Shown here one piece after another: positions 49,126 to 58,079 of a stretch of 64,000 nucleotides of DNA. Source of the DNA: CAWCUU01 sp963798855. Lineage in GTDB: Bacteria > Gemmatimonadota > Gemmatimonadetes > Longimicrobiales > RSA9. The notes under the pieces were generated by a model. The model ran no database searches. It saw only the letters and a program-made list of their open reading frames with translations, and was not told the origin of the DNA. Each line of letters opens with the position of its first letter. The stretch's first letter is position 1. The stretch is taken from assembly GCA_963798855.1 (NCBI GenBank), contig CAWCUU010000001.1:1-64000 (forward strand). The letters are read 5' to 3'. Position numbers and translations under genes: made by a program.

Positions 49126-49383
49126 TTATCGGTAGACGTCTCGCCGATGACCGATCTTGACCACGGTCACCTCGGACTCGGCGTCATCGACGGAATAGAG
49201 GATGCGGTAGTCCCCCTGGCGGAGGCGGAACTTCTCCTGGCCGGACAATTTCTCGCAGCCGGCGGGGCGTGGGTCGTCGGACAGACCCTGTATCCGGCGA
49301 ACGACGCGGCGCCGGTCCCCGTCGGGAAGCGCTTCCAACTCCCTGACCGCCGACCGTTTGAGGAAGACCCTATAGGATGCCAC
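49126..49383 (-). CDS. RelE/ParE-family toxin
   Basis: 85 residues, the normal toxin size. RVFLKRSAVRELEALPDGDR is the N-terminal helix pair; CEKLSGQEKFRLRQGDYRIL followed by VVKIGHRRDVYR is the RelE hallmark end. The gene starts 14 bases inside the antitoxin 3' end, so the pair is co-translated. RelE-type toxins cleave ribosome-bound mRNA; whether this one does so or acts on gyrase as ParE does is not known. It lies antisense between two transporter permease genes. Confidence 0.9.
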   Translation of the reverse strand: MASYRVFLKRSAVRELEALPDGDRRRVVRRIQGLSDDPRPAGCEKLSGQEKFRLRQGDYRILYSVDDAESEVTVVKIGHRRDVYR

Positions 49384-49600
49384 GCCGCTTCAGATCCTTC
49401 AGGACGGCTTCGAAGTCCAGGCGGGGCTCCTCGGCACGCTCCTCGAACGCAGCGAGGTCCTCGGCGTCCTCCAACAGCGTCTGCCGCACTGCGGAGTTCA
49501 CGAGATCGGAAACGCTTCGATCCGTCTGGGCCGCCTTCAGGCGCAGCGCCTTGTGCAAGCTCGCTTCGAAATACACGGTGGCACGCTTCGTTTTGCTCAT
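49370..49600 (-). CDS. Ribbon-helix-helix antitoxin
   Basis: 76 residues from ATG 49600, chosen because the promoter -10 box ends five bases before it. The N-terminal strand and helices (RATVYFEASLHKALRLKAAQ, TDRSVSDLVNSAVRQTLLED) form a ribbon-helix-helix DNA-binding domain. The acidic C-terminus (EERAEEPRLDFEAVLKDL) would bind and neutralise the toxin. It would repress its own promoter at the palindrome just upstream. A longer start at 49618 is possible but would place the promoter inside the coding sequence. Confidence 0.85.
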   Translation of the reverse strand: MSKTKRATVYFEASLHKALRLKAAQTDRSVSDLVNSAVRQTLLEDAEDLAAFEERAEEPRLDFEAVLKDLKRRGIL

Positions 49601-49605
49601 GCCGA

Positions 49606-49637
49606 ATTGTAGCGTCATGGTGTCTTGACGTCAAGAC
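49606..49637 (-). promoter_or_regulatory. Toxin-antitoxin promoter with palindromic operator
   Basis: -35 TTGACG (49634-49629), 17-base spacer, -10 TACAAT (49611-49606). The -35 box lies inside the perfect 16-base palindrome GTCTTGACGTCAAGAC (49622-49637), a natural site for the antitoxin. The antitoxin ATG begins five bases after the -10 box, so the transcript would be leaderless or nearly so. Confidence 0.75.
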
Positions 49638-49705
49638 GTCCCGAGCGCGATTCGACCGCCCGAGGTGAAGTGTGAGACGAGACATACCGAAGCGAGAGGC
49701 GTGAA

Positions 49706-50512
49706 GTGCGACCGTCCGTGCGTGCCCGGCGATTCCTCTCGCTGCTCGCCTCCTTCTGGCGGCTGAACCTCGCGGAGGAGATGCAGTACGCGACGAATTT
49801 CGCGGCGAGCCTGGTGGGCACGGTGTTCTGGATGGCGACGGCGCTGCTGACCGTCGCGGTGTTCTTCCGACACACGCAGCGGCTCGGGGGCTGGGACTTC
49901 TGGGAGGTGGCGGCGCTGCTGGGGATCTTCAACGCGCTGGCGGGCGTGGTCGAGGCGCTCTTGCGGCCGGGGCTCGGGCGGCTCGCGCAGGACGTGCGCA
50001 GCGGCGCGCTGGACCTCGTGCTCGTGCGCCCGGTGGAGCCCCAGCTGTACGTCTCGTTCCGGCGGCTGAACGTGTGGCGGCTCGCCGACATCGTGCTCGG
50101 GCTCGGGCTCAGCTTCTACGCGCTGTCCCGGCTCGGCGTGGCGGCGGGGGTGGGTCAGCTGCTCGGGTTCGCGGTCACGTTCGCGTCGGCCATCGCGGTG
50201 ATCTACGCGATCTGGCTGTCGCTCATGAGCCTCGCGTTCTGGTTCGTCGCCGTGGAGAACCTGTCCGTCCTGTTCGACGCCGTGTACGAGGCGGCGCGCT
50301 ACCCCGTCTCCGCCTACCCCGGCGCGCTGCGCTTCCTGTTCGTCTACCTCCTGCCGATCGCCTGGACGACGACCGTGCCGTCCTCCGTTCTGACCGGCCG
50401 GCTGTCGCCGGTCGCGGCCGCCGCCGCCGTCGGAGTCGCCGCCCTCGCTCTGACCCTCAGCCGGCTGCTGTGGTCGCAGGCGCTGCGTCGCTACACGAGC
50501 GCGGGAGGATGA
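49706..50512 (+). CDS. ABC-2 permease, second of two
   Basis: 268 residues, similar in size and plan to the permease at 48273. Segments include FAASLVGTVFWMATALLTVA, EVAALLGIFNALAGVVEALL, LLGFAVTFASAIAVIYAIWL and FVYLLPIAWTTTVPSSVL. DVRSGALDLVLVRPVEPQLY marks the family motif. Start GTG 49706. The ATPase, first permease and this gene presumably form one transporter; the substrate is not known. Bases 50513-50788 after it hold no supportable gene. Confidence 0.83.
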   Translation: MRPSVRARRFLSLLASFWRLNLAEEMQYATNFAASLVGTVFWMATALLTVAVFFRHTQRLGGWDFWEVAALLGIFNALAGVVEALLRPGLGRLAQDVRSGALDLVLVRPVEPQLYVSFRRLNVWRLADIVLGLGLSFYALSRLGVAAGVGQLLGFAVTFASAIAVIYAIWLSLMSLAFWFVAVENLSVLFDAVYEAARYPVSAYPGALRFLFVYLLPIAWTTTVPSSVLTGRLSPVAAAAAVGVAALALTLSRLLWSQALRRYTSAGG

Positions 50513-50788
50513 AGTGGAGGTGAAGGGAGAAGCATCACGCGGAGCCGCCGAGGAGGCGGAGCGCCGGGAGCAAGAAGGATACAGAACCGGCAGCCGATCG
50601 GCTGGAATGCCGCCGACGAGCGGACGCCAGCGCCGTCCCCGCGGCTCTTCGCGTCTCCGCGTTGTTTCGCGGCTCCGCGTGAGATGATGTCAGGCATCGC
50701 CCGACACGCAAATCCACTGCGGGACTACACCATATCAGCCTGCGTCGCCGTAACGTCATTCGTGGGGAGACACGACCGAGAGGCGACG

Positions 50789-51565
50789 ATGGAACGGCGA
50801 TACGTCGGGCACGGGGTCGAGACGCCGGAGGAGTGGCCGGCCGGGGTGCGGCGGGTGTGGGCCGAGTGCGAGCTCGAAGAGGCCCAGCGGACGAGGACGC
50901 TCGAGCGGGCGAAGGACCGGCTGCGCGAACGCGCGCGTGGAATCGCGCTGTTGCTCCCGCCGCTCGTGATCGCCTCCATGGCACTGCTCTTCCGGGGGCT
51001 GGCGGTCATCGGCGGGCCGCGCATCGGCTACCTGGCGGCTTTCCTGTTCTACTGGGGGTTCTGGGGCCTGCTGGTTCCCCGGCTGCTGCTCGGTCGCCAC
51101 GCGATGGGCCGGCTCTTCGGCCCGGGCCGGCGGCCGCTCGCGTCGCTCGGCGACGCCGGACGCGTGCTGCTCATCCTGCCGCCGCTCGTCGCGGCGTTCA
51201 CCGTCTTCCCCGCGGGGCTCGGCCGGGTGACCGTGCCGATCGTGCTCGCGTCGCTCGCGATCGCGACCGTCAACGCCACCACCGAGGAGGTCCTCTGGCG
51301 CGGCGTGTACGCGCGGCTCTTCCCGGACAGCATGTGGCTCGGCTACCTGTACCCGGCGCTCGGATTCGGGCTCTGGCACCTCGCGCCGCAGCTCGCGCAC
51401 CCGCTCGGCGGGCTCGGCGCGGTTCTCGGCTTCGTCGTCGCGGCCACGCTGATCGGCCTGTGCTACGGCTGGGTGGCGTGGCGGACGGGCAGCGTCCGCG
51501 GGACCGTGGCCTCCCACATCCTGATGGATTTTCTGGGCCTCGGCGCGCTGGTGTTTCTCGCGTGA
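50789..51565 (+). CDS. CPBP-family intramembrane metalloprotease
   Basis: 258 residues. After a charged N-terminal helix (LERAKDRLRERARG), about seven hydrophobic helices follow. The CPBP/Abi motifs are NATTEEVLWRGVYAR (Glu-Glu-x3-Arg), GFGLWHLAPQLAHP (His) and ASHILMDFLGLGAL (second His). Such proteins cleave membrane proteins or prenylated substrates; the target is not known. ATG 50789 is in a weak ribosome-binding context. A long hairpin directly follows its stop. Confidence 0.85.
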   Translation: MERRYVGHGVETPEEWPAGVRRVWAECELEEAQRTRTLERAKDRLRERARGIALLLPPLVIASMALLFRGLAVIGGPRIGYLAAFLFYWGFWGLLVPRLLLGRHAMGRLFGPGRRPLASLGDAGRVLLILPPLVAAFTVFPAGLGRVTVPIVLASLAIATVNATTEEVLWRGVYARLFPDSMWLGYLYPALGFGLWHLAPQLAHPLGGLGAVLGFVVAATLIGLCYGWVAWRTGSVRGTVASHILMDFLGLGALVFLA

Positions 51566-51566
51566 G

Positions 51567-51594
51567 CCTCGGCGCGCGCGGGCGCGCGCCGAGG
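51567..51594. terminator. Long G+C hairpin after the CPBP gene
   Basis: CCTCGGCGCGCGC pairs with GCGCGCGCCGAGG around a two-base centre, a 13-base near-perfect stem immediately after the TGA. It lies between convergent genes and is followed at once by the hairpin array. No T-run. Confidence 0.55.
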
Positions 51595-51714
51595 GGCGCG
51601 CGGCTGGCGCCGCGGGCGCGAGGCTGCGCCTCGGGCGCGAAGCTGCGCTTCGGGCGCGCGGCTGGCGCCGCGGTGCGCGGCTGACGCCGCGGGGCGCGCG
51701 GCTGCGCCGGCGCG
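51595..51714. repeat. Tandem array of about six covarying small hairpins
   Basis: Units of about 19 bases start with GGGCGCG and form a short stem around a TG(n)C loop. The stem changes from unit to unit with its partner: GCGGC/GCCGC, GAGGC/GCCTC, GAAGC/GCTTC, GCGGC/GCCGC, GCGGC/GCCGC. Both arms vary together at two positions, so base pairing is kept while sequence is not. There are no spacers, so it is not a CRISPR. It fills the space between the CPBP gene and the convergent minus-strand gene. Confidence 0.75.
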
Positions 51715-51727
51715 GGTCGGGCGAGCG

Positions 51728-52423
51728 CTATTTCGTGTCGAAGCGGGCCTCTCCGAACGCGAAGAGGCCGGCGTTCGGCAGCCAGAAGTCGCCGAGGCGG
51801 TCCTGGGCGGGGAGCGGGGCGGTGGGGCCGAGCTCGCGGCCTTCGATCGTGGCGGCGCAGCCGTCGACCTGCCAGAGCTGGTGCGGGGTGAAGCCGAAGC
51901 GGTGCCCGCTGGGGGTCGTGCCGGTAAGCGTGACGCGGCCGCCGGCGAGCGCGGTGGCGGCCGGCAGCGCGAGGCGGGGAAGGAGGCGCGGGCGCCGGGC
52001 GGCCGGCACGAGCCTGACGGCCGCGTTGGCGAGTCGGATCGCGGGTGAGGAAGTCAGCCGGATCGTCCAGTGCAGGCGCTCCGCGGGGGCGGAGAGGCTC
52101 ACCTCGGCGGGCCTCCTCCATTCGATGCGCACCTCTCCGACGACGACGCGGCTGCAGGCATCGGCGAAGAAGCGGGGGCAGGCGCGGTCGGGCTGGACGT
52201 CCGCGTAGAACGTCCAGCGCCCCGCGGGGCTGCGGTGCCAGATGCTCGTGTACGGCGGACCGATCGAGCTGGCGACGCAGCGCCGGAACGCCAGCAGGTG
52301 ACCGGACGCGAAGGGGAGCGCGATGACGCCGTATCCGGCGAAGCGCTCGGCCGAGCCGGCGGGAACGGGGCGGCGTCGCTCGAGCGCTGCGGCGGTCGCC
52401 CGCGGATCGGGGTAGAGCCACAT
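51728..52423 (-). CDS. Unrecognised protein, third gene of the SBP56 operon
   Basis: 231 residues, no signal peptide or membrane helix. It has regions such as GYGVIALPFASGHLLAFRR, SIWHRSPAGRWTFYADVQPD and RFGFTPHQLWQVDGCAATIE, suggesting a beta-rich soluble domain that might bind a lipid or pigment, but I recognise no family. It starts 5 bases after the membrane protein gene and is the last gene of the operon, ending beside the hairpin array. The frame is intact, so it is a real gene. Confidence 0.6.
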   Translation of the reverse strand: MWLYPDPRATAAALERRRPVPAGSAERFAGYGVIALPFASGHLLAFRRCVASSIGPPYTSIWHRSPAGRWTFYADVQPDRACPRFFADACSRVVVGEVRIEWRRPAEVSLSAPAERLHWTIRLTSSPAIRLANAAVRLVPAARRPRLLPRLALPAATALAGGRVTLTGTTPSGHRFGFTPHQLWQVDGCAATIEGRELGPTAPLPAQDRLGDFWLPNAGLFAFGEARFDTK

Positions 52424-52428
52424 GACGG

Positions 52429-53109
52429 CTACAGGAGCAGGGTCGCCACGGCGGTCGCGACGAGCGCGACGGACCAGACGAGGTCGAGGTTGATCCAGGC
52501 GGTGCGCAGCAGGCGCAGCCCGAAACGGCGGTAGACCAGGATCGCGATCGCGCCGGAGACGACGAGGTATCCCGCCGTGTGCAGCAGGGTCATGGCCAGC
52601 CCGACGATCTGCCCGTCGACGATGCCGGCGTGAGCCGGGACCTGGTGCATGGCGTGGGCCGCGTGGCCGGCGTGCTCCATCACCGCCGACGACTGCGTCG
52701 CCGCGCGGGCGCCGATGACGAACGGCAGGAGCATGAGCCCGGCGCCGTGGGCGGTCGCCATCAGGAACGACCAGATCGTGAGCTCGCGCGGGCCGACCCG
52801 CATGCCGCCGTAGCGGGGGTGCCGGTGTCTCAGCAGGCGGTAGGCGCCGAAGCCGAGCAGGGTGCAGGCGACGATCCAGCGGAGGATCCGCGGCGGGATC
52901 GCCTGGCCGACGAGCGCGGCGACGGCGACGACGACGGCGATGGCGAGCGCGTGTCCAAGGGCGAGGGGCGGGAGGGCGCGCCAGACGGCGCGCCCTCGCT
53001 TCTCCTGCAGCCCCAGCGCGACGGCGAACAGCCAGCCCATCGCGGGATTGATGCCGTGGAGCGCTCCCAGGCCGAGGAGGCCGAGGCAGGCCCAGAGCGT
53101 GAGCTGCAT
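52429..53109 (-). CDS. Polytopic membrane protein with His-rich loop
   Basis: 226 residues with six or seven hydrophobic helices. A first-helix motif LHGINPAMGWLFAVALGLQE and a following LALGHALAIAVVVAVAALVG resemble the His-containing helices of transporter families such as TauE/SafE or NicO. A loop MEHAGHAAHAMHQVPAHAG has several His residues and could bind a metal. It lies 9 bases after the SBP56 gene. Metal or sulfur-compound transport is a guess from the His residues and from its neighbour. Confidence 0.6.
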   Translation of the reverse strand: MQLTLWACLGLLGLGALHGINPAMGWLFAVALGLQEKRGRAVWRALPPLALGHALAIAVVVAVAALVGQAIPPRILRWIVACTLLGFGAYRLLRHRHPRYGGMRVGPRELTIWSFLMATAHGAGLMLLPFVIGARAATQSSAVMEHAGHAAHAMHQVPAHAGIVDGQIVGLAMTLLHTAGYLVVSGAIAILVYRRFGLRLLRTAWINLDLVWSVALVATAVATLLL

Positions 53110-53118
53110 CGTCGCCTC

Positions 53119-54531
53119 CTAGTTGGGATAGCAGAACGAATCGGAAGAGGCGTCTCCGCCCTGTAGCCGGACCTGGTGCGGGCGCATGCCTTCCTCCGTC
53201 TCGACGAAGAAGTCCGGGTCGAGCTTCATGCCGCCCCGCTGCTCATCCACGTCGGCCTTCACCATCCAGCCGCGGATGCCGTCCGGGTAGAACTGCGCGT
53301 CCCAGGGCGAGTAGAGGGAGTTCGTGAAGTAGACGCGCTTGCCGTCGCGGCTGATCTCGACCATCTGCGGGCCGCCGTTCACGGGTCGCGTCGGATCGCT
53401 CGGGTGCGGCGCACGATTCACGATCCCGCCGATCCGCACGGAGCCGACCTGCTTCGGATCGAACGGGTCCGAGACGTCGTACTGCAGCATCTCGCCCGTG
53501 CCCCAGCAGGAGACGTAGAGGAAGCGGTCATCGAGGCTGAGGTTCAGGTCGGTGACCAGCGGCGGCACGGCCTTGAAGCCCTTCAGCATGTCGGGCAGGT
53601 CGGCCGGGTCCGCGGGCTGTGCGGGGATGTCGATCACCTTGCGGACCTTCCACTCCGTCGAGCCGTTCATCCCCTCACGGAACCACAGCCAGATGGAGGC
53701 GGAGAGATCCTCGAGCGAGACGACGACGCCCGCGAAGCCGTACGCCTTCGCCGGGTCGTGGGCGGGGCGCAGCTCCAGCACCATCTGGTACTGCGGCCCG
53801 AGCTCGAGGCGCTGCAACCGCTTGCGGCTCTTCAGGTCCCACACGTGCAGCGAGTTGCCGTACTTGCCGGCGAGCAGCAGCTCGGGGTTCAGCCCTTCCG
53901 TCACCATGTTCGGCGTGCCCCACTCGCTCGTGATCATCGTGTCGTAGCCGAGGTGCCACCAGAAGTCGTAGGCGAGGTACTGGTCGCCGCGCTCCTTCTC
54001 CCACGCGCCCTTCACCTCGAACGTCTCGTGGTCCACCATGAAGATCCCGCCGGGGCCGTTGCCGTCGGTGGCGCCGAGCGCGTTCACGTAGATGCCGTCC
54101 GGCCCGCAGTGCACGGTGTGCGGCGCCGTGTAGCCGGTCTTCTCGGCGATCGTGCCCGCTTCGATCACCTTCACCAGCTCGGGCTTCCGCGGGTCCGGCT
54201 TCGTGTCCAGGATGCTGATGCGCGAGGTGTGGATCCCGGGCACGACCAGGTAGCGGCGCTCCATGTGCGGGTTCGCGCCGTACGCACACAGATGCGAGCT
54301 GCACGCGTTCCAGCCGAAGTGGTGCAGCTCGTCTCCCGGTCCGGGCATGTCCGTCACGCCGACCATGCGGCCGTAGTCCGGCGAGGACGGGTCGACGTCC
54401 ACGACCCCGATGGCGTCCGGCCGCTGCTTCGACGGGTTCATCAGCGCCACGTAGGCGAGCTTCTCGCGGCCCGCGTCGATGGCATCCCGGGGTGTGGCGT
54501 AGAACGTCGGATCCGGCATCAGGCGTGGCAT
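53119..54531 (-). CDS. SBP56-family selenium-binding protein / methanethiol oxidase
   Basis: About 470 residues, full length for the family. Conserved segments are DELHHFGWNACSSHLC (Cys and His), TAPHTVHCGPDGIYVNALG, VTDLNLSLDDRFLYVSCWGT and EGMRPHQVRLQGGDASSDSF. SBP56 enzymes are copper-dependent methanethiol oxidases giving formaldehyde, hydrogen sulfide and hydrogen peroxide; several His residues listed fit copper binding. The start is taken at ATG 54531 (MPRLMPDPTFYATP) rather than the longer frame. It begins a three-gene operon with the membrane protein and 51728-52423. Confidence 0.92.
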   Translation of the reverse strand: MPRLMPDPTFYATPRDAIDAGREKLAYVALMNPSKQRPDAIGVVDVDPSSPDYGRMVGVTDMPGPGDELHHFGWNACSSHLCAYGANPHMERRYLVVPGIHTSRISILDTKPDPRKPELVKVIEAGTIAEKTGYTAPHTVHCGPDGIYVNALGATDGNGPGGIFMVDHETFEVKGAWEKERGDQYLAYDFWWHLGYDTMITSEWGTPNMVTEGLNPELLLAGKYGNSLHVWDLKSRKRLQRLELGPQYQMVLELRPAHDPAKAYGFAGVVVSLEDLSASIWLWFREGMNGSTEWKVRKVIDIPAQPADPADLPDMLKGFKAVPPLVTDLNLSLDDRFLYVSCWGTGEMLQYDVSDPFDPKQVGSVRIGGIVNRAPHPSDPTRPVNGGPQMVEISRDGKRVYFTNSLYSPWDAQFYPDGIRGWMVKADVDEQRGGMKLDPDFFVETEEGMRPHQVRLQGGDASSDSFCYPN

Positions 54532-54674
54532 GGCTTCCTCCGTTGTTCGATTCGAGCGAAACGACTCGTTCACATCGAGGGATGCGGAGGAAGGTCCCTC
54601 GACCGGACAAGCGAGGGGGGAAGGGTGAGGGGTGAGGGAACGGCGAGCGCGAAGCGGGAAGTGTGAAGGGAGCG

Positions 54675-57463
54675 ATCAGTACGGGACGAACTCGCCGGGC
54701 GGGACTCGATACTTGCGGGCTTCGGCGGGGCGGTTCCACGCGGTGTAGAGCTCGAAGAGGGCGCGGCGGCAGTCGATCACGTTGGGGTGATCCGGGTCCT
54801 CGTAATTCGGACTGCATGATCGAGAGGGACTCCAGCAGGGCTTCCTCGGCGCGGACGAACTCGCGTGCGCGGATGTACATCCGGCCGCGGGAGCGAAGGT
54901 TCTCGGCCATTACGACGGAGCCGCCCTGGCCGTTCGCGATCATGATCGCCGTCGAGCGATCGAACATGGTATCGGCGGCCGCTAAACGACCGGCGTTGCC
55001 CAGCATCGCGGCGTGCGTCGCCAGGTAGCTCGCGACGCTCGGGTGGTTCGGGCCGAGCAGCCGCTCCGTACGGGCGACGGCATCGCGGGCCATGCGATCG
55101 GCCTCGTCGAACCGCCCCTGACGCCCGAGCTCGTCGGCGAGAATGATCAGCTCGCCCCCGTAGGCGGGGTCCTCGTGGCCGGTCGCGGCCAGGCGTATCG
55201 CGAGGGCGCGGCGGTACAGGCTCTCGGCTTCGACGTGATCGCCCAGCTTCGATCGCAGCGAAGCGAGGCTGTGCAGGCCGTGCGTCAGCAGGACGCTGTT
55301 CGGACCGTGGTGGCGGACCTGCAGCTCGAGGCCGCGGCGGAAGAGCCGCTCGGCCTCCACGTAGTCCCCGCTCAGGTCCCGGACCAGGTCGGCGAGGTGG
55401 ATCATCGCGTAGGCGGTCTGCGGCGCCTCGGGACCGAAGACGCGCGTGGCCAGCTCCAGCGCCTCCCGATCGGACGCCAGGGACTCCGCGAAGCGGCCCT
55501 GCCGCCTGAGGTTGGTGGCGAGCGCGTGCAGAACCGTGACCTGGCGATCCGGTTGCGTATCCGTTCGACGGTACACGTCGAGGGCTTGCGAGTAGAGCGA
55601 TTCCTGCTGGGCTGCGGGGCTCAGCCAGCCCAGCTCGAAGAGGGCCTCGCCGACCGCCGGGTGCAGCTCGCCGAACGCCGCTCGCCGGATCCGGAGCGCC
55701 TCCTCGGCCGCGCTTCGCGCCTCCGCGGCACGTGCCTGCCCGCGGTAGACGTTCGACAGATGGATCAGACTTTCCGCGACCTCCGGCGCGCCGTCGCCGA
55801 GGGCCTGCCGGCGAGTGGCGACGGCGCGCTGCAACAGGCCCTCGGCCTGGTCGAGCTGCCCCAGCCGGTACCACATCCGTCCCAGAACGTCGAGCATGCG
55901 CGCCTGCACGACCGGCTGGTCGGCCAGCTGGTCTGCGCGCGCGGTTCCGCGGACGAGCAGATCGCGCGCGGTGACATCGCCCGTCCCCGACGTCGGATCT
56001 CCGGACTGGAAGAGATCCATCAGGAACGTGGCGACCTCCTCGGAAGCGCGGGCGGACTGCTCCGCGTCGGCCTGCGCCAGGGCGGCGCGGTCGCTCGCGC
56101 GCTTCGCGACGCCGGCCTGCCAGCTCGCGGCGCCGGCCCCGAGCAGCAGGGACACGGCGATCCCGACCGCCGCCGTGCTGGCCGCACGGTGTCGCTTCGC
56201 GAAGCGCGTGGCCCGATACCAGCGGCTGCCGACGTGCGCCAGGACGGCCTCGCCGCGCAGGAAGCGCTCGACATCCTCGGCAAGAAGCTCGGCGGAGCCG
56301 TAGCGGCCGGAGGGCTCCTTGCGGAGCGCCTTCAGCACGACGGCATCCAGGTCGCCCTGAAGGGTGCGGCGCAGGCGCTCGGGCGTCGTGTGTCGGTCGT
56401 GGGCGACCTCCGCGGCGCTGGCGGGCTCGCCCTCGCCCGAGGGCTCGAGCGGCGCGCGAGCGACGCTCGAGCTCGGTGGCGCGGGATCGGCCTCCAGGAT
56501 CGTGGTGAGGACGGAGGCGATGCCGCGATCACGGAAGTGATACGGCGGCCGCCCCGTCAGCAGCCGGTAGAGCACGACGCCGAGCGAGTACACGTCGCTG
56601 GCGGGGGTCATCGATTCGCCGCGCAGCTGCTCGGGGCTGGCGAATTCGGGCGTGAGCACGCGCTGCTCCGTTCGGGTGATCGGCGCCCGGACTCCCGCGA
56701 GCGACGGGTTCAGCAGCTTCGCGATGCCGAAATCGAGCAGCTTCACGCGGCCGTCGGACGCGACGAGGATGTTGGACGGCTTCAGGTCACGGTGGACGAT
56801 CAGGTTCCGGTGCGCGTGCTCGACCGCCCGTGCCACCCGGGCGAACAGGAGGAGGCGCTCGCGGACGGTGAGTCGCATCCGATCGGCGTAGATGTCGATC
56901 GGCAGGCCGTCCACGTACTCCATGACGAGGTAGGGGCGACCGTCCTCGGTGACGCCGCCGTCCAGCAGCCGCGCGATGTCGGGATGATCGAGCGCGGCCA
57001 GGATCTGACGCTCCGCGACCATGCGAGCGAAGATCGAGGGATCGTCCACGAAGCGGATCACCTTGATCGCGACGCGGCGGTGGAAGTGACCGTCGTCGCG
57101 CTCACCGAGCAGGACGGTCCCCATGCCGCCGCGCCCCAGCTCGGCGATGACGCGGTAGGGGCCGATCCGCTCGGGGCGCCGCGGTCCGGCCGTCGGATGC
57201 GCCTCGCCGCCGGCGAGCACCGCATCGAGCAGGCCCGCGGCATCATCGGCCAGCGGACGGTCGAGCAGCCCGCCGGCGCGCTCATGCGCGGCGAGCAGCG
57301 CGCGGACCTCGCGGGCGAGCTCGGCATCGGCGCCGCAGGCGTCGTCGATGAAGGAGGACCACTCCTCACGTGGCAGCGCGAGAGCGGCCTCGAAGAGCCG
57401 CTCGACCCGTCTGCGACGGGTGTCGGTCGCGTCGGAGTCCGCGTGCGGGTGCTGGGTGCTCAC
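54675..57463 (-). CDS. Ser/Thr protein kinase with TPR repeats (frameshift at its C-terminus)
   Basis: About 930 residues. GTG 57463 begins STQHPHADS. The kinase domain shows PYRVIAELGRGGMGTVLLGE (Gly loop), VAIKVIRF (Lys), LIVHRDLKPSNILV (catalytic loop), VKLLDFGIAKLL (metal loop) and LTPEFASPEQLRGE. A single membrane helix (STAAVGIAVSLLLGAGAASW) is followed by about ten TPR-like repeats (QLDQAEGLLQRAVATRRQAL, DYVEAERLFRRGLELQVR). A one-base slip near 54820 hides the true end at 54675 (EARKYRVPPGEFVPY). It lies in frame with the ECF sigma gene upstream. Confidence 0.9.
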
Positions 57464-58069
57464 GATGCGGCCGTCGGAGGTGGCTCGGTGGAGTGCTTGC
57501 GGGTCGGCATAAAGCGCGCTGTAGAGCCAGGCGCGCGCCTTGACCCAGTCGCGGCGGACCGTCCGCTCCGAGATGTCGAGCGCCGCCGCGACCTCGCTCT
57601 CCTCCATGCCGCCGAAGAAACGACACTCGACGACCTGCCGCTGGCGCGGCTCGAGCCGCCCCATCGCATCGTCGAGCGCGAGCAGCTCCGCGGCGTCCAC
57701 CTCGATCCGGGCCGAGCCGTCGGTGAGCGTCGTCGGCTGCCACTCGCCGCCCCGGCGCTGTGCCGAGGTACGGCGAGCATGGTCGATCAGGACCTGCCGC
57801 ATCGAGCGGGCGGCGATCGCGAGGAAATGGGCGCGGTCCACCGCGCTGGCGGCGGCGCGGCCCACGAGTCGCACGTAGGACTCGTGGACCAGCGCGGTGG
57901 GGCTCAGGGTGTGGCCGGGCCGCTCCCGGCGCAGCTGGCGCCCGGCCATCCGACGCAGCTCATCGTAGACGAGCGGGACGAGCCGATCGAGCGCGGCTTC
58001 ATCGCCGCCGCGCGCGGCATGCAGCAGTGCGGTGACCTGCCCCGTCGGATCATCGCGACGAGCGCCCAT
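57460..58069 (-). CDS. ECF-type RNA polymerase sigma factor (TIGR02999-like)
   Basis: About 200 residues. Region 2 is LDRLVPLVYDELRRMAGRQL, followed by HTLSPTALVHESYVRLV; region 4 is MGRLEPRQRQVVECRFFGG with ISERTVRRDWVKARAWLY, as in the sigma group found beside Ser/Thr kinases. ATG 58069 is the start. In the raw sequence the frame continues into the kinase without a stop. In the neighbouring frame it ends at TGA 57460, overlapping the kinase GTG (GTGA); I give this as the end. It is probably co-transcribed with the kinase. Confidence 0.85.
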
Positions 58070-58079
58070 CGAGAGTCCC

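Noticed and set aside
51595..51714. CRISPR array
   Set aside because: Units are about 19 bases, palindromic and directly adjacent, without spacers and with no cas genes nearby.
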